Assembly (NCBI GenBank): GCA_937139475.1
Contig: CAKZQF010000102.1
Coordinates: 1 to 64,000 of the forward strand
Length of the DNA: 64,000 nt
Source: an uncultured Gammaproteobacteria bacterium
GTDB taxonomy: Bacteria; Pseudomonadota; Gammaproteobacteria; Enterobacterales; Psychrobiaceae
Reading direction: 5' to 3'
In this document: in pieces, positions 1 through 8,760 of the stretch
Layout: every line of letters starts with the position of its first letter
How positions within the stretch are numbered: the stretch's first letter is position 1
Program-made: the position numbers and the translations under genes
The notes under the pieces: model-generated
What the model saw: only the letters and a program-made list of their open reading frames with translations
Databases searched by the model: none
What the model was told of the DNA's origin: nothing

Positions 1-59
1 TAAATCGCTTTAACTCTTTCGTTAAACCGCTTTAGCAATTGCTGCTCCGTGTCAGTGGA

Positions 60-92
60 TGCGCATTATAGAGATCCAATGGAACTTGGCAA
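60..92 (-). promoter_or_regulatory. rRNA operon P1-type promoter, reading out of the left edge
   Basis: On the minus strand there is a -35 box TTGCCA (plus 87-92), a 16-bp spacer and a perfect -10 TATAAT (plus 65-70). It is followed by a GC-rich discriminator and then by CACTGACACGG, the start-site region typical of gammaproteobacterial rrn P1 promoters. The 16-bp spacer and GC-rich discriminator are hallmarks of stringently controlled rrn promoters. Transcription would run leftward, so a 16S-23S-5S operon is predicted just outside the window. Positions 1-59 would be its leader. This is pattern recognition from known rrn P1 sequences; the rRNA genes themselves are not visible. Confidence 0.75.
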
Positions 93-199
93 GCGCTAAT
101 TTCAACTTTTATTCCACTTGACGATATAAACATCACATTCTTATATAAAACGTGAAGTGGCGCACTATTGTATCTAACGATTGCGCTCATTTGACTTTA

Positions 200-1087
200 C
201 TATTGTGGCAATTGCTCCCCCAGATAATCAAGGAAAGCGCGTAATTTAGGTGTCGCCCCCTGACGACTTGGGTAAATAGCATATATATCTATAGATTCAC
301 TACTCCAGTCAGGTAAAACAGGAACGAGGTCGCCGACCTCCTGTGCGTTTTTGAAAAGATAGTCCGGCATCAATATCACCCCCATCTTTGAGATAGCCAA
401 AGTGGCAAGGTAAGAAAAGTCACTGCTCATGGCACTTGGACTAAGGGCTACCAGTTGACTTTCATTACCCCTGTATAGCTCCCATTGATGTTTTTCATCA
501 ACAGCATTCATAAATAGTGTTTTGTGAGTCGATAAATCTTGGGGAAATTTTATAGGCTTGGCTAATTCAAGGTATTTGGGGCTGGCAAACAGTTTGAGCT
601 GCACACTGCAAAGTTTCTTGGAAATTAAACTGGAGTCTGGTGACTGCCCGACTCGTATTGCGACGTCAAATCCTTCATGGATTACATCAACGCGACGATT
701 AGTTAACCGCATATCAATCATGATTTCAGGATAGCGATGATAAAAGTCGGCGATAAGCGGAGCAATTAACGCCTGACCTCCTGATAGCGAGGTAGCAACC
801 TTTATTATGCCCTGTGGTACATTGGCAAGTAGGTCCACGCACAACTTAGCGCTTTCTACTTCATCATGAATACGTTGACAATGCTGTAGGTATATTTCAC
901 CTATTTCAGTAAGATGTAAACTGCGCGTTGTCCTTTCGATGAGTCTCACACCAAGGCTAGATTCTAGGCGAGTTAGCTTGCGGCTGATATTTGACTTCGG
1001 TAAGCCCAAACTCTCAGCAGCCTTTGTAAAACTCATTTGCTCAGCAACAAGCCGAAAAACCATCATATCATTTAAGTTGTCTTGCAT
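200..1087 (-). CDS. LysR family transcriptional regulator
   Basis: A 295-residue protein of normal LysR length. The N-terminal winged helix-turn-helix (about residues 5-65) contains the SFTKAAESLGLPKSNISRKL segment. It is followed by a type 2 periplasmic-binding-like effector domain (about 92-290). The subfamily resembles CrgA/DsdC-like regulators, which often control small redox or detoxification genes. It is divergent from the pirin gene at 1215, so the 127-bp gap probably holds its operator and the pirin gene is its likely target. The target is inferred from position only and no effector can be named. Confidence 0.92.
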   Translation of the reverse strand: MQDNLNDMMVFRLVAEQMSFTKAAESLGLPKSNISRKLTRLESSLGVRLIERTTRSLHLTEIGEIYLQHCQRIHDEVESAKLCVDLLANVPQGIIKVATSLSGGQALIAPLIADFYHRYPEIMIDMRLTNRRVDVIHEGFDVAIRVGQSPDSSLISKKLCSVQLKLFASPKYLELAKPIKFPQDLSTHKTLFMNAVDEKHQWELYRGNESQLVALSPSAMSSDFSYLATLAISKMGVILMPDYLFKNAQEVGDLVPVLPDWSSESIDIYAIYPSRQGATPKLRAFLDYLGEQLPQ

Positions 1088-1214
1088 TTAGCACCTGCTC
1101 TCCCAAGCTCATTGTTACCTTATGTAGAACGATGTTTTACCATATCACTTATATATCATCATAATTAAAACAATCATACTGGTTCTCATCGATAGACATT
1201 CAAATTAAGGCAAT

Positions 1215-1892
1215 ATGATGGATATTTTAAAATATGATGAGTTAGAACAAGGTGGATTTGCCGGGCTATTAGAAAAACGCTTTGTGATGGATTCAAAGGT
1301 TTTTTCCCGCCCTCAACCAGGTAATCATGTCAACGGGATGAAAAATTTTGTCTATTTAGCTGACGCAAACTTCAATCCATATGGTGAAACAGGGATGCAT
1401 CCCCATCGTGAAGTAGATGTCATTTCAGTGATGGTTGATGGGGAAATCTCTCATCAGGGTTCGCTTGAGCATGGTAGCAACTTGCAATCAGGTCAGGTAC
1501 AAGTACAACGAGCTGGAGGACAAGGGTTTACTCACAATGAAATAAACCCAAATGCATCCATCAACCAAATGATACAACTGTGGGTATTGCCGGATAACAA
1601 AGGAAAGCTAGCGGGTTATAAAAGCTATCAACCGGAACAAGGCGGTGAACTAACAAAAATTTACGGTGGTAACTCTGGTTCAGCTGATACTTTTGATAGT
1701 AACACGTCAATTTATGTTGCCAATGCAGGCCCCGGGCAAGAGTTTAACTTTCCTGGTAACGCAATGATGTATTTAAGTAAGGGGCAAGCCGAGGTTAATA
1801 ACAATCAGTTAGAGGCTAGGACGCTGGTACGGGTAGACGATGGTTTGGCCATCAAAACATCTTCTGCTGCACAAATTATAATCATTAGTTAA
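1215..1892 (+). CDS. Pirin family bicupin protein (YhaK-like)
   Basis: A 225-residue cupin protein. The N-terminal pirin domain carries the metal-binding pattern HPHREVDVISVM followed by HQGS and a later conserved Glu/His context (GSLEHG, QRAGGQGFTHNE), as in pirins that act as quercetinase-like or redox-sensing proteins. AAGG at 1207-1210 precedes two tandem ATGs (1215 and 1218), so the start is uncertain by one codon. It is divergent from the LysR gene, the usual arrangement for a regulator and its target. A small membrane protein follows 19 bp downstream and is probably co-transcribed. The substrate is unknown. Confidence 0.88.
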   Translation: MMDILKYDELEQGGFAGLLEKRFVMDSKVFSRPQPGNHVNGMKNFVYLADANFNPYGETGMHPHREVDVISVMVDGEISHQGSLEHGSNLQSGQVQVQRAGGQGFTHNEINPNASINQMIQLWVLPDNKGKLAGYKSYQPEQGGELTKIYGGNSGSADTFDSNTSIYVANAGPGQEFNFPGNAMMYLSKGQAEVNNNQLEARTLVRVDDGLAIKTSSAAQIIIIS

Positions 1893-1911
1893 ACAATTAG
1901 GAGCAAGAAAA

Positions 1912-2142
1912 ATGAAAAAAACAATAAAATTAAATCGTCATGTAAAGACAGTCATAACTTTTTTTGCGCTAGTGCCATCTGTTTATTATATTCCACCGTT
2001 GATTAGTGAATATATTACACAAAGTCACTTTATTGTGACCATCTTGTCACTGGCTATTATTGTACCAGTGACAAGCTATGCCGCGATACCTGCGCTAACC
2101 GGCATCATAAGTGGGGTAAATAAAGCGTGGGGAAAACATTAA
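1912..2142 (+). CDS. Small two-helix inner membrane protein
   Basis: A 76-residue protein with a basic N terminus and two hydrophobic stretches (about residues 13-30 and 40-66) separated by a short polar loop. A good ribosome site (AGGAG at 1899-1903) precedes the ATG. It lies 19 bp after the pirin gene, which suggests an operon. Its 3' end overlaps the convergent gmhB gene by four bases. Size and layout recall DUF2798-type small membrane proteins, but I cannot assign the family with confidence. No function can be assigned. Confidence 0.7.
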   Translation: MKKTIKLNRHVKTVITFFALVPSVYYIPPLISEYITQSHFIVTILSLAIIVPVTSYAAIPALTGIISGVNKAWGKH

Positions 2143-2687
2143 GGCAGTAAGGGGACTACATCACTTAGTGAGTCGACTACATGATGCGCAAGTTCTTCAC
2201 CTTCAGACGTTACTTCTTTACCAGTCCTGACAAGAATGTTCGTTGTGATGCCAGCATTCTTACCTGCATTTAAGTCAGATACTTTATCACCAACCAAGAA
2301 TGATTTAGTGACATCAATGTCTAGATGCTCGATGGCGCTCAGTAACATTCCAGGTTGTGGTTTGCGGCAGTTACAGTGTTGTTTGTATTCACCAATACCT
2401 TTATCAGGATGGTGGGGGCAAAAATAAATACCATCTAAATCGACCCCTTTATCAGCAAATGACCAATCCATCCATTCAGTTAAGGTCATAAAATCATCTT
2501 CACTGAAATAGCCGCGTGCAATCCCTGACTGATTAGTGATCACCACTAGCAGATAACCTAGCTCTTTCATTTTCTTACATGCATCAATGACGCCTTCAAT
2601 AAACTCAAAATCATCACTATGGGATACATAACCCGTATCGACATTAATCACACCATCGCGATCAAGAAAAACTGCCTTATTAGCCAC
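2139..2687 (-). CDS. gmhB: D-glycero-beta-D-manno-heptose 1,7-bisphosphate 7-phosphatase
   Basis: A 182-residue HAD-superfamily phosphatase that removes the C7 phosphate in ADP-heptose synthesis for lipopolysaccharide. The HAD motif I is LDRDGVIN (nucleophile D9, acid/base D11). Motif II is ITNQSG, followed by the RKPQPGM lysine segment and LVGDKVSD. The zinc site typical of GmhB is visible: C90, H92, C105 and C107. Length matches the family (about 190). It is a single gene here, not next to other heptose genes, and it converges on the small membrane protein gene with a 4-bp overlap. Confidence 0.93.
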   Translation of the reverse strand: MANKAVFLDRDGVINVDTGYVSHSDDFEFIEGVIDACKKMKELGYLLVVITNQSGIARGYFSEDDFMTLTEWMDWSFADKGVDLDGIYFCPHHPDKGIGEYKQHCNCRKPQPGMLLSAIEHLDIDVTKSFLVGDKVSDLNAGKNAGITTNILVRTGKEVTSEGEELAHHVVDSLSDVVPLLP

Positions 2688-2852
2688 TAGAACTTTACTC
2701 TCTTATTTGGGTAGGATTGACACAGTGTGTAAATTTACAATTGTATCAATAGAATTTTCAACATAGTTTATCATACGCACAGAGGTTATCTTTATTAAAA
2801 ATGCAAAACGATAATAAGAAACGCTAGAACAATCCACACAACCTGATGTATA

Positions 2853-2862
2853 TTGTATACAA
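2853..2862. promoter_or_regulatory. Palindromic operator TTGTATACAA upstream of lhpI-pepP
   Basis: A perfect 10-bp palindrome TTGTATACAA lies 21 bp before the lhpI start codon. The same palindrome occurs at 16563-16572 in the control region of the hydroxyproline cluster. The form (inverted TTGT/ACAA half sites) suits GntR/FCD regulators, and a GntR/FCD gene closes the hydroxyproline cluster at 19787. Its position close to the start codon suggests repression. The link is an inference from sequence identity and gene function. Confidence 0.6.
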
Positions 2863-2883
2863 ACAATCAATCTAGAGTAATCC

Positions 2884-3834
2884 ATGAAACATTTAAATGC
2901 CCAACAGGTTCAAAGCGCACTTAACTACTCAACACTGATCCCAGCATTAAAAGAAGCGTTTTGCACTGACATCACCGTGCCAATGCGTCATCATCATGAT
3001 ATGGCTAATCCTAATGCATCCCGTGAAACCACGTTACTTTTGATGCCTGCATGGCAATCGGGTAAGAAAGCAGGTGTTAAAATGGTCACAGTCGCTCCTG
3101 ACAATGCCCAAGTTGGATTGCCATCAATTCAAGGCATCTACTTGTTAATGGACTTACATACTGGTACGCCAGAAATAATGATGGATGCCCCCACACTAAC
3201 GACTAATCGAACCGCCGGAGCCTCGGCGCTTGCTGCAAGTTACTTAGCAAGAAAAGACGCTTCACATTTATTTGTCGTCGGCACAGGTGCCCTATCGCCA
3301 CAACTTATTCGCGCTCATCATGCAGTGTCACCAATCACCAAGGTCACCATCTGGGGCCGTAGCGAAGAAAAAGCGCAATCAGTCATCGAGCAGGTAAATG
3401 AGCTCGGATTAGATTGTTCTGTAGCGGATTCGATTGAATCCGGTGTAAAGCAAGCAGATATCATTAGCGTTGCCACATTGAGCCAAACGCCCCTTATAAA
3501 AGGAGAGTGGCTTAGCGCAGGACAGCATGTCGATTTAGTCGGGGCTTATCGTCCGGACATGCGTGAAGCTGATGATGACGTTATTCGCCGCAGCGCGATT
3601 TTTGTAGACTCTCGGCCCGGTGCCACAAAAGAAACCGGCGATATTCGAACACCGCTAGAGACTGGCGTGATGACACTTGATGATATTCAAGCAGACTTAT
3701 TTGAATTAAGCAGTGATAAACACCCTGGCCGTCACGATGAGAATCAAATTACCCTATTTAAATCGGTAGGGCATGCCCTTGAGGATCTTGCAGCTGCTAA
3801 GCTAGTAGCAGAATTTTATGGTGAGGAGCACTAA
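2884..3834 (+). CDS. lhpI: Delta1-pyrroline-2-carboxylate / Delta1-piperideine-2-carboxylate reductase (OCD/mu-crystallin family)
   Basis: A 316-residue member of the ornithine cyclodeaminase/mu-crystallin family. Features visible are the N-terminal KHLNAQQVQSAL segment, the substrate-binding MRHHHDM region, KAGVKMVTVAPDNA with the conserved lysine, the nucleotide-binding turn VVGTGALSPQ, and the Asp-containing DLVGAYRPDMREADDD. The overall pattern fits the NAD(P)H-dependent reductases that turn Delta1-pyrroline-2-carboxylate into L-proline, the step after trans-3-hydroxyproline dehydratase. A dehydratase gene is present at 15465. The stop codon overlaps the start of the downstream aminopeptidase gene by one base (TAATG), so they are translationally coupled. 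True ornithine cyclodeaminase is a less likely alternative. Confidence 0.82.
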   Translation: MKHLNAQQVQSALNYSTLIPALKEAFCTDITVPMRHHHDMANPNASRETTLLLMPAWQSGKKAGVKMVTVAPDNAQVGLPSIQGIYLLMDLHTGTPEIMMDAPTLTTNRTAGASALAASYLARKDASHLFVVGTGALSPQLIRAHHAVSPITKVTIWGRSEEKAQSVIEQVNELGLDCSVADSIESGVKQADIISVATLSQTPLIKGEWLSAGQHVDLVGAYRPDMREADDDVIRRSAIFVDSRPGATKETGDIRTPLETGVMTLDDIQADLFELSSDKHPGRHDENQITLFKSVGHALEDLAAAKLVAEFYGEEH

Positions 3835-5150
3835 TGAACGCCGATACATCAATTTGCCCATTTTCACTGCGTCGTCTCCAGCTGGCAACACAATTAGACA
3901 GTGATAGCGTTGCGATTATTGTTGGTAACAGGGAACAGGTGCGTAATTTAAATATTAAGTTTCCTTTTAAACAAGATAACGACTTCTATTATTTAACAGG
4001 CTTTAACGAACCTGAGTGTGTCGCTGTTATTCGTCCCGGACACGATGAACCTTATGTTATGTTTGCACGGGATAACGATCATGGCATCGAGGTACAATTT
4101 GGCTTTCGCTCAGGTCTTCAAGGATTAGAGAACAATCATGGCGTAAATAAAGCCTATGATATCAATGAGCTTGAACATCTAATTATTGGTTTATTTGAAC
4201 GGCGCGCTAAGCTGTTTATCAGTGACAATCATGGTACTTATGCGACTAGTCTCCATCGTTGGTTAACAGCGCCACTTTGCGATCACGCTTTTGATAGTAT
4301 TAAAGCCGTTCGCAGCATCCACCAGCTTAATCCACTCATTCATCAAATGCGTGTGGTTAAAGATAATGACGAAATAGCGCTTATTAGAAAAGCCGTAGAC
4401 GCCTCAGTGGCGGGTCATATCGCTGCAATGAAAACCTGCAAGCCGATGATTAACGAAGGACAACTAAGTGCCACGTTTAATCATACGATTAGTAATTACG
4501 GTTGCTATGAGTTGGGTTATCCAAACATTGTCGCTGCAGGGAACAACGGTATATGCCTTCATTATGAAGATAATAACCAGCCCTGCCCAGACGGTAAGTT
4601 AATTCTTACTGACATGGGGGGTGAATATCAACATTACACTGCTGACATAACCCGAACTTATCCCATCAATGGAGAGTTTAACCAAGCCCAAGCGGCACTT
4701 TATCAAATTGTGCTGGATGCGCTTGATGCTTCTATTTCCCTGGTTAAACCCGGTACACGCTGGAACACCTTATATGAGGCAAACCAACGGGTAATGGCGC
4801 AGGGATTACTAGACTTAGGAATTTTAAGCGGTGACATTGAAGAGATTCTTGCTAATGATATCCAGCGCAAATTTACCGTACACAAGACTGGCCACTGGAT
4901 GGGCCTACACGTGCATGATGTTGGAGCATATCACGATGCAAAGAACGAGTGGGTTGAGTTAGTACCAAACATGGTATTTACCATTGAGCCGGGTATTTAC
5001 ATCCCAGCTGATTGCATGGAAGTAGAGGAGCAGTGGCGCGGAATTGCAATTCGCATAGAAGATGACATTTTAGTAACGCAAACAGGTTACGAAAATTTAT
5101 CGATTAAAGTACCACGTACCATTGAAGCAATTGAAGAAGTGATGAAATAA
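3834..5150 (+). CDS. pepP: Xaa-Pro aminopeptidase (M24B, PepP type)
   Basis: A 438-residue metallopeptidase, the length of PepP. The N-terminal AMP_N domain has FPFKQDNDFYYLTGFNEP, and the C-terminal pita-bread domain holds all five metal ligands. These are the Asp pair in LTDMGGEYQHYTADITRTYP, the His in HKTGHWMGLHVHD, the Glu in FTIEPGIYIP and the Glu in AIRIEDDILV. It releases the N-terminal residue in front of proline. It is coupled to lhpI by a 1-bp overlap. PepP is usually found near ubiH, so this copy, beside a proline-forming reductase, looks like a dedicated enzyme for proline- or hydroxyproline-rich peptides such as collagen fragments. That role is inferred. Confidence 0.9.
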   Translation: MNADTSICPFSLRRLQLATQLDSDSVAIIVGNREQVRNLNIKFPFKQDNDFYYLTGFNEPECVAVIRPGHDEPYVMFARDNDHGIEVQFGFRSGLQGLENNHGVNKAYDINELEHLIIGLFERRAKLFISDNHGTYATSLHRWLTAPLCDHAFDSIKAVRSIHQLNPLIHQMRVVKDNDEIALIRKAVDASVAGHIAAMKTCKPMINEGQLSATFNHTISNYGCYELGYPNIVAAGNNGICLHYEDNNQPCPDGKLILTDMGGEYQHYTADITRTYPINGEFNQAQAALYQIVLDALDASISLVKPGTRWNTLYEANQRVMAQGLLDLGILSGDIEEILANDIQRKFTVHKTGHWMGLHVHDVGAYHDAKNEWVELVPNMVFTIEPGIYIPADCMEVEEQWRGIAIRIEDDILVTQTGYENLSIKVPRTIEAIEEVMK

Positions 5151-5169
5151 CACGATAAAGTCAGTGGCG

Positions 5170-5784
5170 TTATCTTAAAATGCATTCTTTGCTTGTCGCG
5201 CCACTTTCTGATTTGAAATGATCAACCAATTGAGGAAAAAATAACAAGAAGTCTTTTTCTATCATAAAAATTTTAGATTCTAGAATCGGAAAATAATCTG
5301 ACGTTGATTCTTTGGCTAGTACTCTAGAGGAAAGTCGCTTGTCTATGCGTTCAAATGCTTGTGCCAACCCATCAAGGGTAGAATAACTCGAGAGTATATC
5401 GTTAGTGACAAGTGCATTAATGAATGTTGATGCGTTGGCGGGTAGCTGCGATAGTGACGCAATCGAATCTTCATAGAAATTATCAATGAATGCCCTTCTA
5501 GGCACCGTAGCGAACTGTTGCCAGTTTTTTAAAAGCAAGTAATCGAACGCCATATCTATAACAACACCTTTTAAATGTCCTTTTTTACCAAGCTGTAATT
5601 TACTATTTTTTACATGCTGATTTGAATCGGTAAATGAATCAATACTACGATGCATCACCAACCCTTCTTTATGTAACGCAGAGGATGTTAGCCACGCCCT
5701 TCCTTTTAACGGATCAGCCAAAAGATTACCTAACTGATAATCTATGTGACTTTTCGACAGGACAATGTGAGCAAGGTAATTCAT
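5170..5784 (-). CDS. acpH: Acyl carrier protein phosphodiesterase (AcpH, DUF479)
   Basis: A 204-residue protein of the AcpH family, which removes the phosphopantetheine arm from acyl carrier protein. It starts MNYLAHIVLS, matching E. coli AcpH (MNFLAH). It contains the family's GNLLADPLKG, MHRSIDSFTDSN and HLKGVVIDMAFDYLL segments, which carry HD-type metal ligands. The reading frame is open three codons further upstream to a TTG, but the ATG at 5784 fits the family start. It converges on pepP with only 19 bp between them. Confidence 0.88.
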   Translation of the reverse strand: MNYLAHIVLSKSHIDYQLGNLLADPLKGRAWLTSSALHKEGLVMHRSIDSFTDSNQHVKNSKLQLGKKGHLKGVVIDMAFDYLLLKNWQQFATVPRRAFIDNFYEDSIASLSQLPANASTFINALVTNDILSSYSTLDGLAQAFERIDKRLSSRVLAKESTSDYFPILESKIFMIEKDFLLFFPQLVDHFKSESGATSKECILR

Positions 5785-6189
5785 TTTCACCAACCGCTGT
5801 GGGTATTAGCTAATCATAGTAACAAGAGATTATACTCATATTAAAACGACTAAAAGCAGATGACTAACTATACTTTTAGCAAGAACAATAGCGCTGGTAA
5901 CATCAGCAGATAACATCGCCACTACAGACCGATGTGTATAAAACCTAGTGTAACTGGATGCTATAAACTTAGCTTTCGTTAAATGCAAAATGGGCTACAT
6001 TTAGCGGTTAAGTATCTCACCTATTTTCGTTTCTAGTAAAAATTAAATGACTGTTGCCATCATCTAAGCAAAATAACCAATGAACCGAGTGTGTTATCAC
6101 GTTTACTGCTTTTTCGATTACTATCGTTTGTATAATAGTGGCAAACTCATTAAAATTGCCGCAATTAAACAAACATCAATGGAACGCTC
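5785..6189. other. Intergenic region, no gene seen
   Basis: About 400 bp without a convincing reading frame or RNA gene. The only notable element is a plus-strand TATAAT at 6131-6136, 53 bp before the DsbA-like gene, a plausible -10 box. No good -35 is obvious. Confidence 0.4.
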
Positions 6190-6789
6190 ATGAGCCTCGA
6201 ACTTTTCTTTATCTATGACTCTCACTGCCCTTGGAGCTACGCCACAACACCATTAGTTAATGCACTGCGTGATAGTTACCCCAAAATGGACATCAAATTA
6301 TTACACTGTGCTCATTACAATGGCAGCGATAGCGCTGGGCAAGAGCAAATTAACGCAGTCAAAGAACACAGCAGTGTAAAATTTGGAAAAGAGCATCTTC
6401 GCTTTGCCAACAGCGCTAAAAATGCCACCATTGCGGCAAATCTTTTAGGCTGGGTTCAAGCCAAACAACCTGCTAAAGCGTTAGATACCCTAGTTGCAAT
6501 TCAACAGTCCCACTTCGTTGACGGCAACCCCTTGGGATGTAAAAACGACTTTTCTGAGATTGTAGAGCAATGTAAATTGTCGCCCCCAAACAAGGTATTT
6601 AAAGAAGAATTATCAAATGATGCACAGTATGTGGTTTCTGACATCGAAGAGATGCAAGACTTTATGGGAACGACAGCTTTCCCAGCGATGCTATTAATCA
6701 CTGGAGAGAAAGCCGTGTTATTGAATCATCAGCTGTACTTAGATAATCCTCAGGCCATTGTTGAAGCGGTTGCGTTAGAGCTTAAATAA
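6190..6789 (+). CDS. Cytoplasmic DsbA-family thioredoxin-fold protein
   Basis: A 199-residue thioredoxin-fold protein with an N-terminal active-site motif HCPWSY. This is a CPWS-type site with a single cysteine, as in some DsbA/FrnE/HCCA-isomerase relatives, rather than CxxC. A cis-proline loop is seen in GTTAFPAML near residues 160-170. There is no signal peptide, so it should act in the cytoplasm. The helical insertion between the two halves of the fold is of normal length. It is a single-gene unit, with a terminator hairpin just after its stop codon. Substrate and partner are unknown; a glutathione-dependent function is possible because only one active-site cysteine is present. Confidence 0.8.
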   Translation: MSLELFFIYDSHCPWSYATTPLVNALRDSYPKMDIKLLHCAHYNGSDSAGQEQINAVKEHSSVKFGKEHLRFANSAKNATIAANLLGWVQAKQPAKALDTLVAIQQSHFVDGNPLGCKNDFSEIVEQCKLSPPNKVFKEELSNDAQYVVSDIEEMQDFMGTTAFPAMLLITGEKAVLLNHQLYLDNPQAIVEAVALELK

Positions 6790-6797
6790 CACCGAAT

Positions 6798-6820
6798 GAG
6801 GCTGATGCCCTCAGCCTCTT
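6798..6820 (+). terminator. Rho-independent terminator
   Basis: The 8-bp perfect stem GAGGCTGA/TCAGCCTC with a 5-nt loop lies 9 bp after the stop codon of the DsbA-like gene. A short, interrupted T run follows (TTCATTTT). Confidence 0.75.
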
Positions 6821-7028
6821 CATTTTACGTTAGCCTTGTAACAAAAACCTATGATATTCCCTTTGTTCAAAGTGTCTCTTTAGCTGCAAAGCGCCCAATA
6901 GCGTAGGCAAACCCATCGCTATCACTAATATCTGTGGGCTAGCCCAACCAGCCAGGCGTACAATAAATACAAATAAGACACGTCAATATTAAGCGCCGTT
7001 AGGACGTCTCCCACCCATCACATTAAAA

Positions 7029-8678
7029 CTACCAGTTCTCGCTTTGAGTAAATGTCATCGATTGGCCGCTAATTGGGTGCTTAAATGTGATTGAGCGTGC
7101 ATGTAAATATAATCTGTCAGCCTTGTTACCGTACAGTGTGTCTCCGACAATCGGCCTATTTAACCCCAGTGAATGAGCACAATGAACGCGCAGTTGATGG
7201 GTCCTTCCCGTTTTAGGAGATAATAATATTTTCGAATGGCCGTTTTTAGTTTCAACAAACGTCCACGTGGTTTCCGCTACCTTACCGTGTTGATAACAAA
7301 CTAATTGACGCGGCCTATCATCTAAGTCACCACGCATTGGCAATTCAATAGCTCCGTTTTTTTGCTCAACCTCCCCTTCAACAAGAGCTACGTATTGTTT
7401 AGATATTTGACGGATAGCAAACTGTTTGGCTAAACTTTTGTTTGCTCTTGGGGTCAGTGCAATAAGCATTAGCCCAGAGGTTGCCATATCAAGACGATGA
7501 ACTATCAGTGGTCCAGTAGCTTCAGGGAACTGTTCTTTTAGCCGAGTGAAAACACTGTCTTTAATATGTGTACCGGGAACAGACAGAAAATCATGTGGTT
7601 TGTTGACCACCAAAATGTGCTGATCTTGATAAATAATCGGCAGTTCACGCCCTTGAGCGGGATTCTCTAGTAACGGATTATCCTCAACAGCTAAACCTTT
7701 GAGCATGTGCCCTAAAATAGGAAAGCATTTGCTCTGGCAGGAGGGATAAAAATTAAGGTGCTTGCGAACCTCTGACTTGGGCGAATCCCCCCACCAAAAC
7801 TCAGCCATCGCCAGTGGCTCAAAATTGTGCAAGTAAGCAAACTGCAGCAACTTCGGTGCTGCGCACTCACCTGCTCCAGAAGGTGGCATCGCGATATCAT
7901 GGGTATTAAAAATACTGTTTAAATCTTGTACATCGCCTTGAGCATTTAAAAACTGGTACTTCGAGAATAGCTTTCGCTGTAACTTTGCCGAAAGTTTACG
8001 CCGAGTTTTAGCTAGTGCCTGGATTTCCTCATTTAACTTCTTTAGCGCCGTTTCTTTTTCCAAAATGGCACTCTCCCATGAAGATTTGAGTGCTTTAAGC
8101 TGTTTTTTATCCGCAATACTTTGCTTAGACAATTGGGCTAGCACTTCTATCGCATCATCTGTTTTTTCTTGCTCAATTTGCGCTCGGCGTGCCTTACGAT
8201 CCTTACGATTGTCGGCCATCACCTGATAATGATGCTCCAGTACCTGTTCATACTCTTTTAGCAAGTTGGCAAGTGACTCCTGTAACTCTGGAAGCACTGG
8301 ATTGCATTTTAACAGGCTGACTTCCTCGTTTATTTGACCAATAATAGCCATTTCTTTTACGACAAAGCTTTCATTAGCAAAGGCATCAAATACTGGCGGT
8401 ACAAATTTCTCTAGATTACAATCACTCTCCATTTTTCCTGAGTAAGCGGACAAAAAGCCAACTTCGCCATCCGGGGTTCTAACTAATAAAACACCAAACA
8501 TTTTGCCAGCTTTTGTAAACTTAAACTGTTCTTGGCTCAAATATTGTTGCAATTGCTTTGCCGCAAGCAAGCATAACGGGTGGGGTTGATAATAAAATGG
8601 AAAGGTAAAGCGTTTGGGTAAATCGTAGGCATCAATCGACTGGGAAAAACGAGTAAAAGAAGCAATAGATTGACGCAT
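7029..8678 (-). CDS. RluA-family pseudouridine synthase with N-terminal coiled-coil extension
   Basis: A 549-residue protein. The C-terminal third is an RluA-type pseudouridine synthase with the catalytic aspartate D397 in LIVHRLDMATSG and the later GRTHQLRVH motif. The first 340 residues are unlike the S4 domain of RluA/C/D. They include an N-terminal segment with PFYYQPHPLCLLA, then a strongly charged helical stretch (about 130-240, many K/E/R) that should form a coiled coil. This long architecture is known in Vibrio and Shewanella relatives. The RNA target (tRNA or rRNA) cannot be read from sequence. It is monocistronic. Confidence 0.88.
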   Translation of the reverse strand: MRQSIASFTRFSQSIDAYDLPKRFTFPFYYQPHPLCLLAAKQLQQYLSQEQFKFTKAGKMFGVLLVRTPDGEVGFLSAYSGKMESDCNLEKFVPPVFDAFANESFVVKEMAIIGQINEEVSLLKCNPVLPELQESLANLLKEYEQVLEHHYQVMADNRKDRKARRAQIEQEKTDDAIEVLAQLSKQSIADKKQLKALKSSWESAILEKETALKKLNEEIQALAKTRRKLSAKLQRKLFSKYQFLNAQGDVQDLNSIFNTHDIAMPPSGAGECAAPKLLQFAYLHNFEPLAMAEFWWGDSPKSEVRKHLNFYPSCQSKCFPILGHMLKGLAVEDNPLLENPAQGRELPIIYQDQHILVVNKPHDFLSVPGTHIKDSVFTRLKEQFPEATGPLIVHRLDMATSGLMLIALTPRANKSLAKQFAIRQISKQYVALVEGEVEQKNGAIELPMRGDLDDRPRQLVCYQHGKVAETTWTFVETKNGHSKILLSPKTGRTHQLRVHCAHSLGLNRPIVGDTLYGNKADRLYLHARSITFKHPISGQSMTFTQSENW

Positions 8679-8760
8679 ACATAGATCTTAATTAACGAGA
8701 GTAAAGCACTATTTTACCCTCTTGTTGCGGTGTTCCACCAGCACCAAAGTGAATTAGTCA

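Noticed and set aside
2703..2885. 60-codon minus-strand frame upstream of lhpI
   Set aside because: It covers the lhpI promoter and the TTGTATACAA operator and has no family features.
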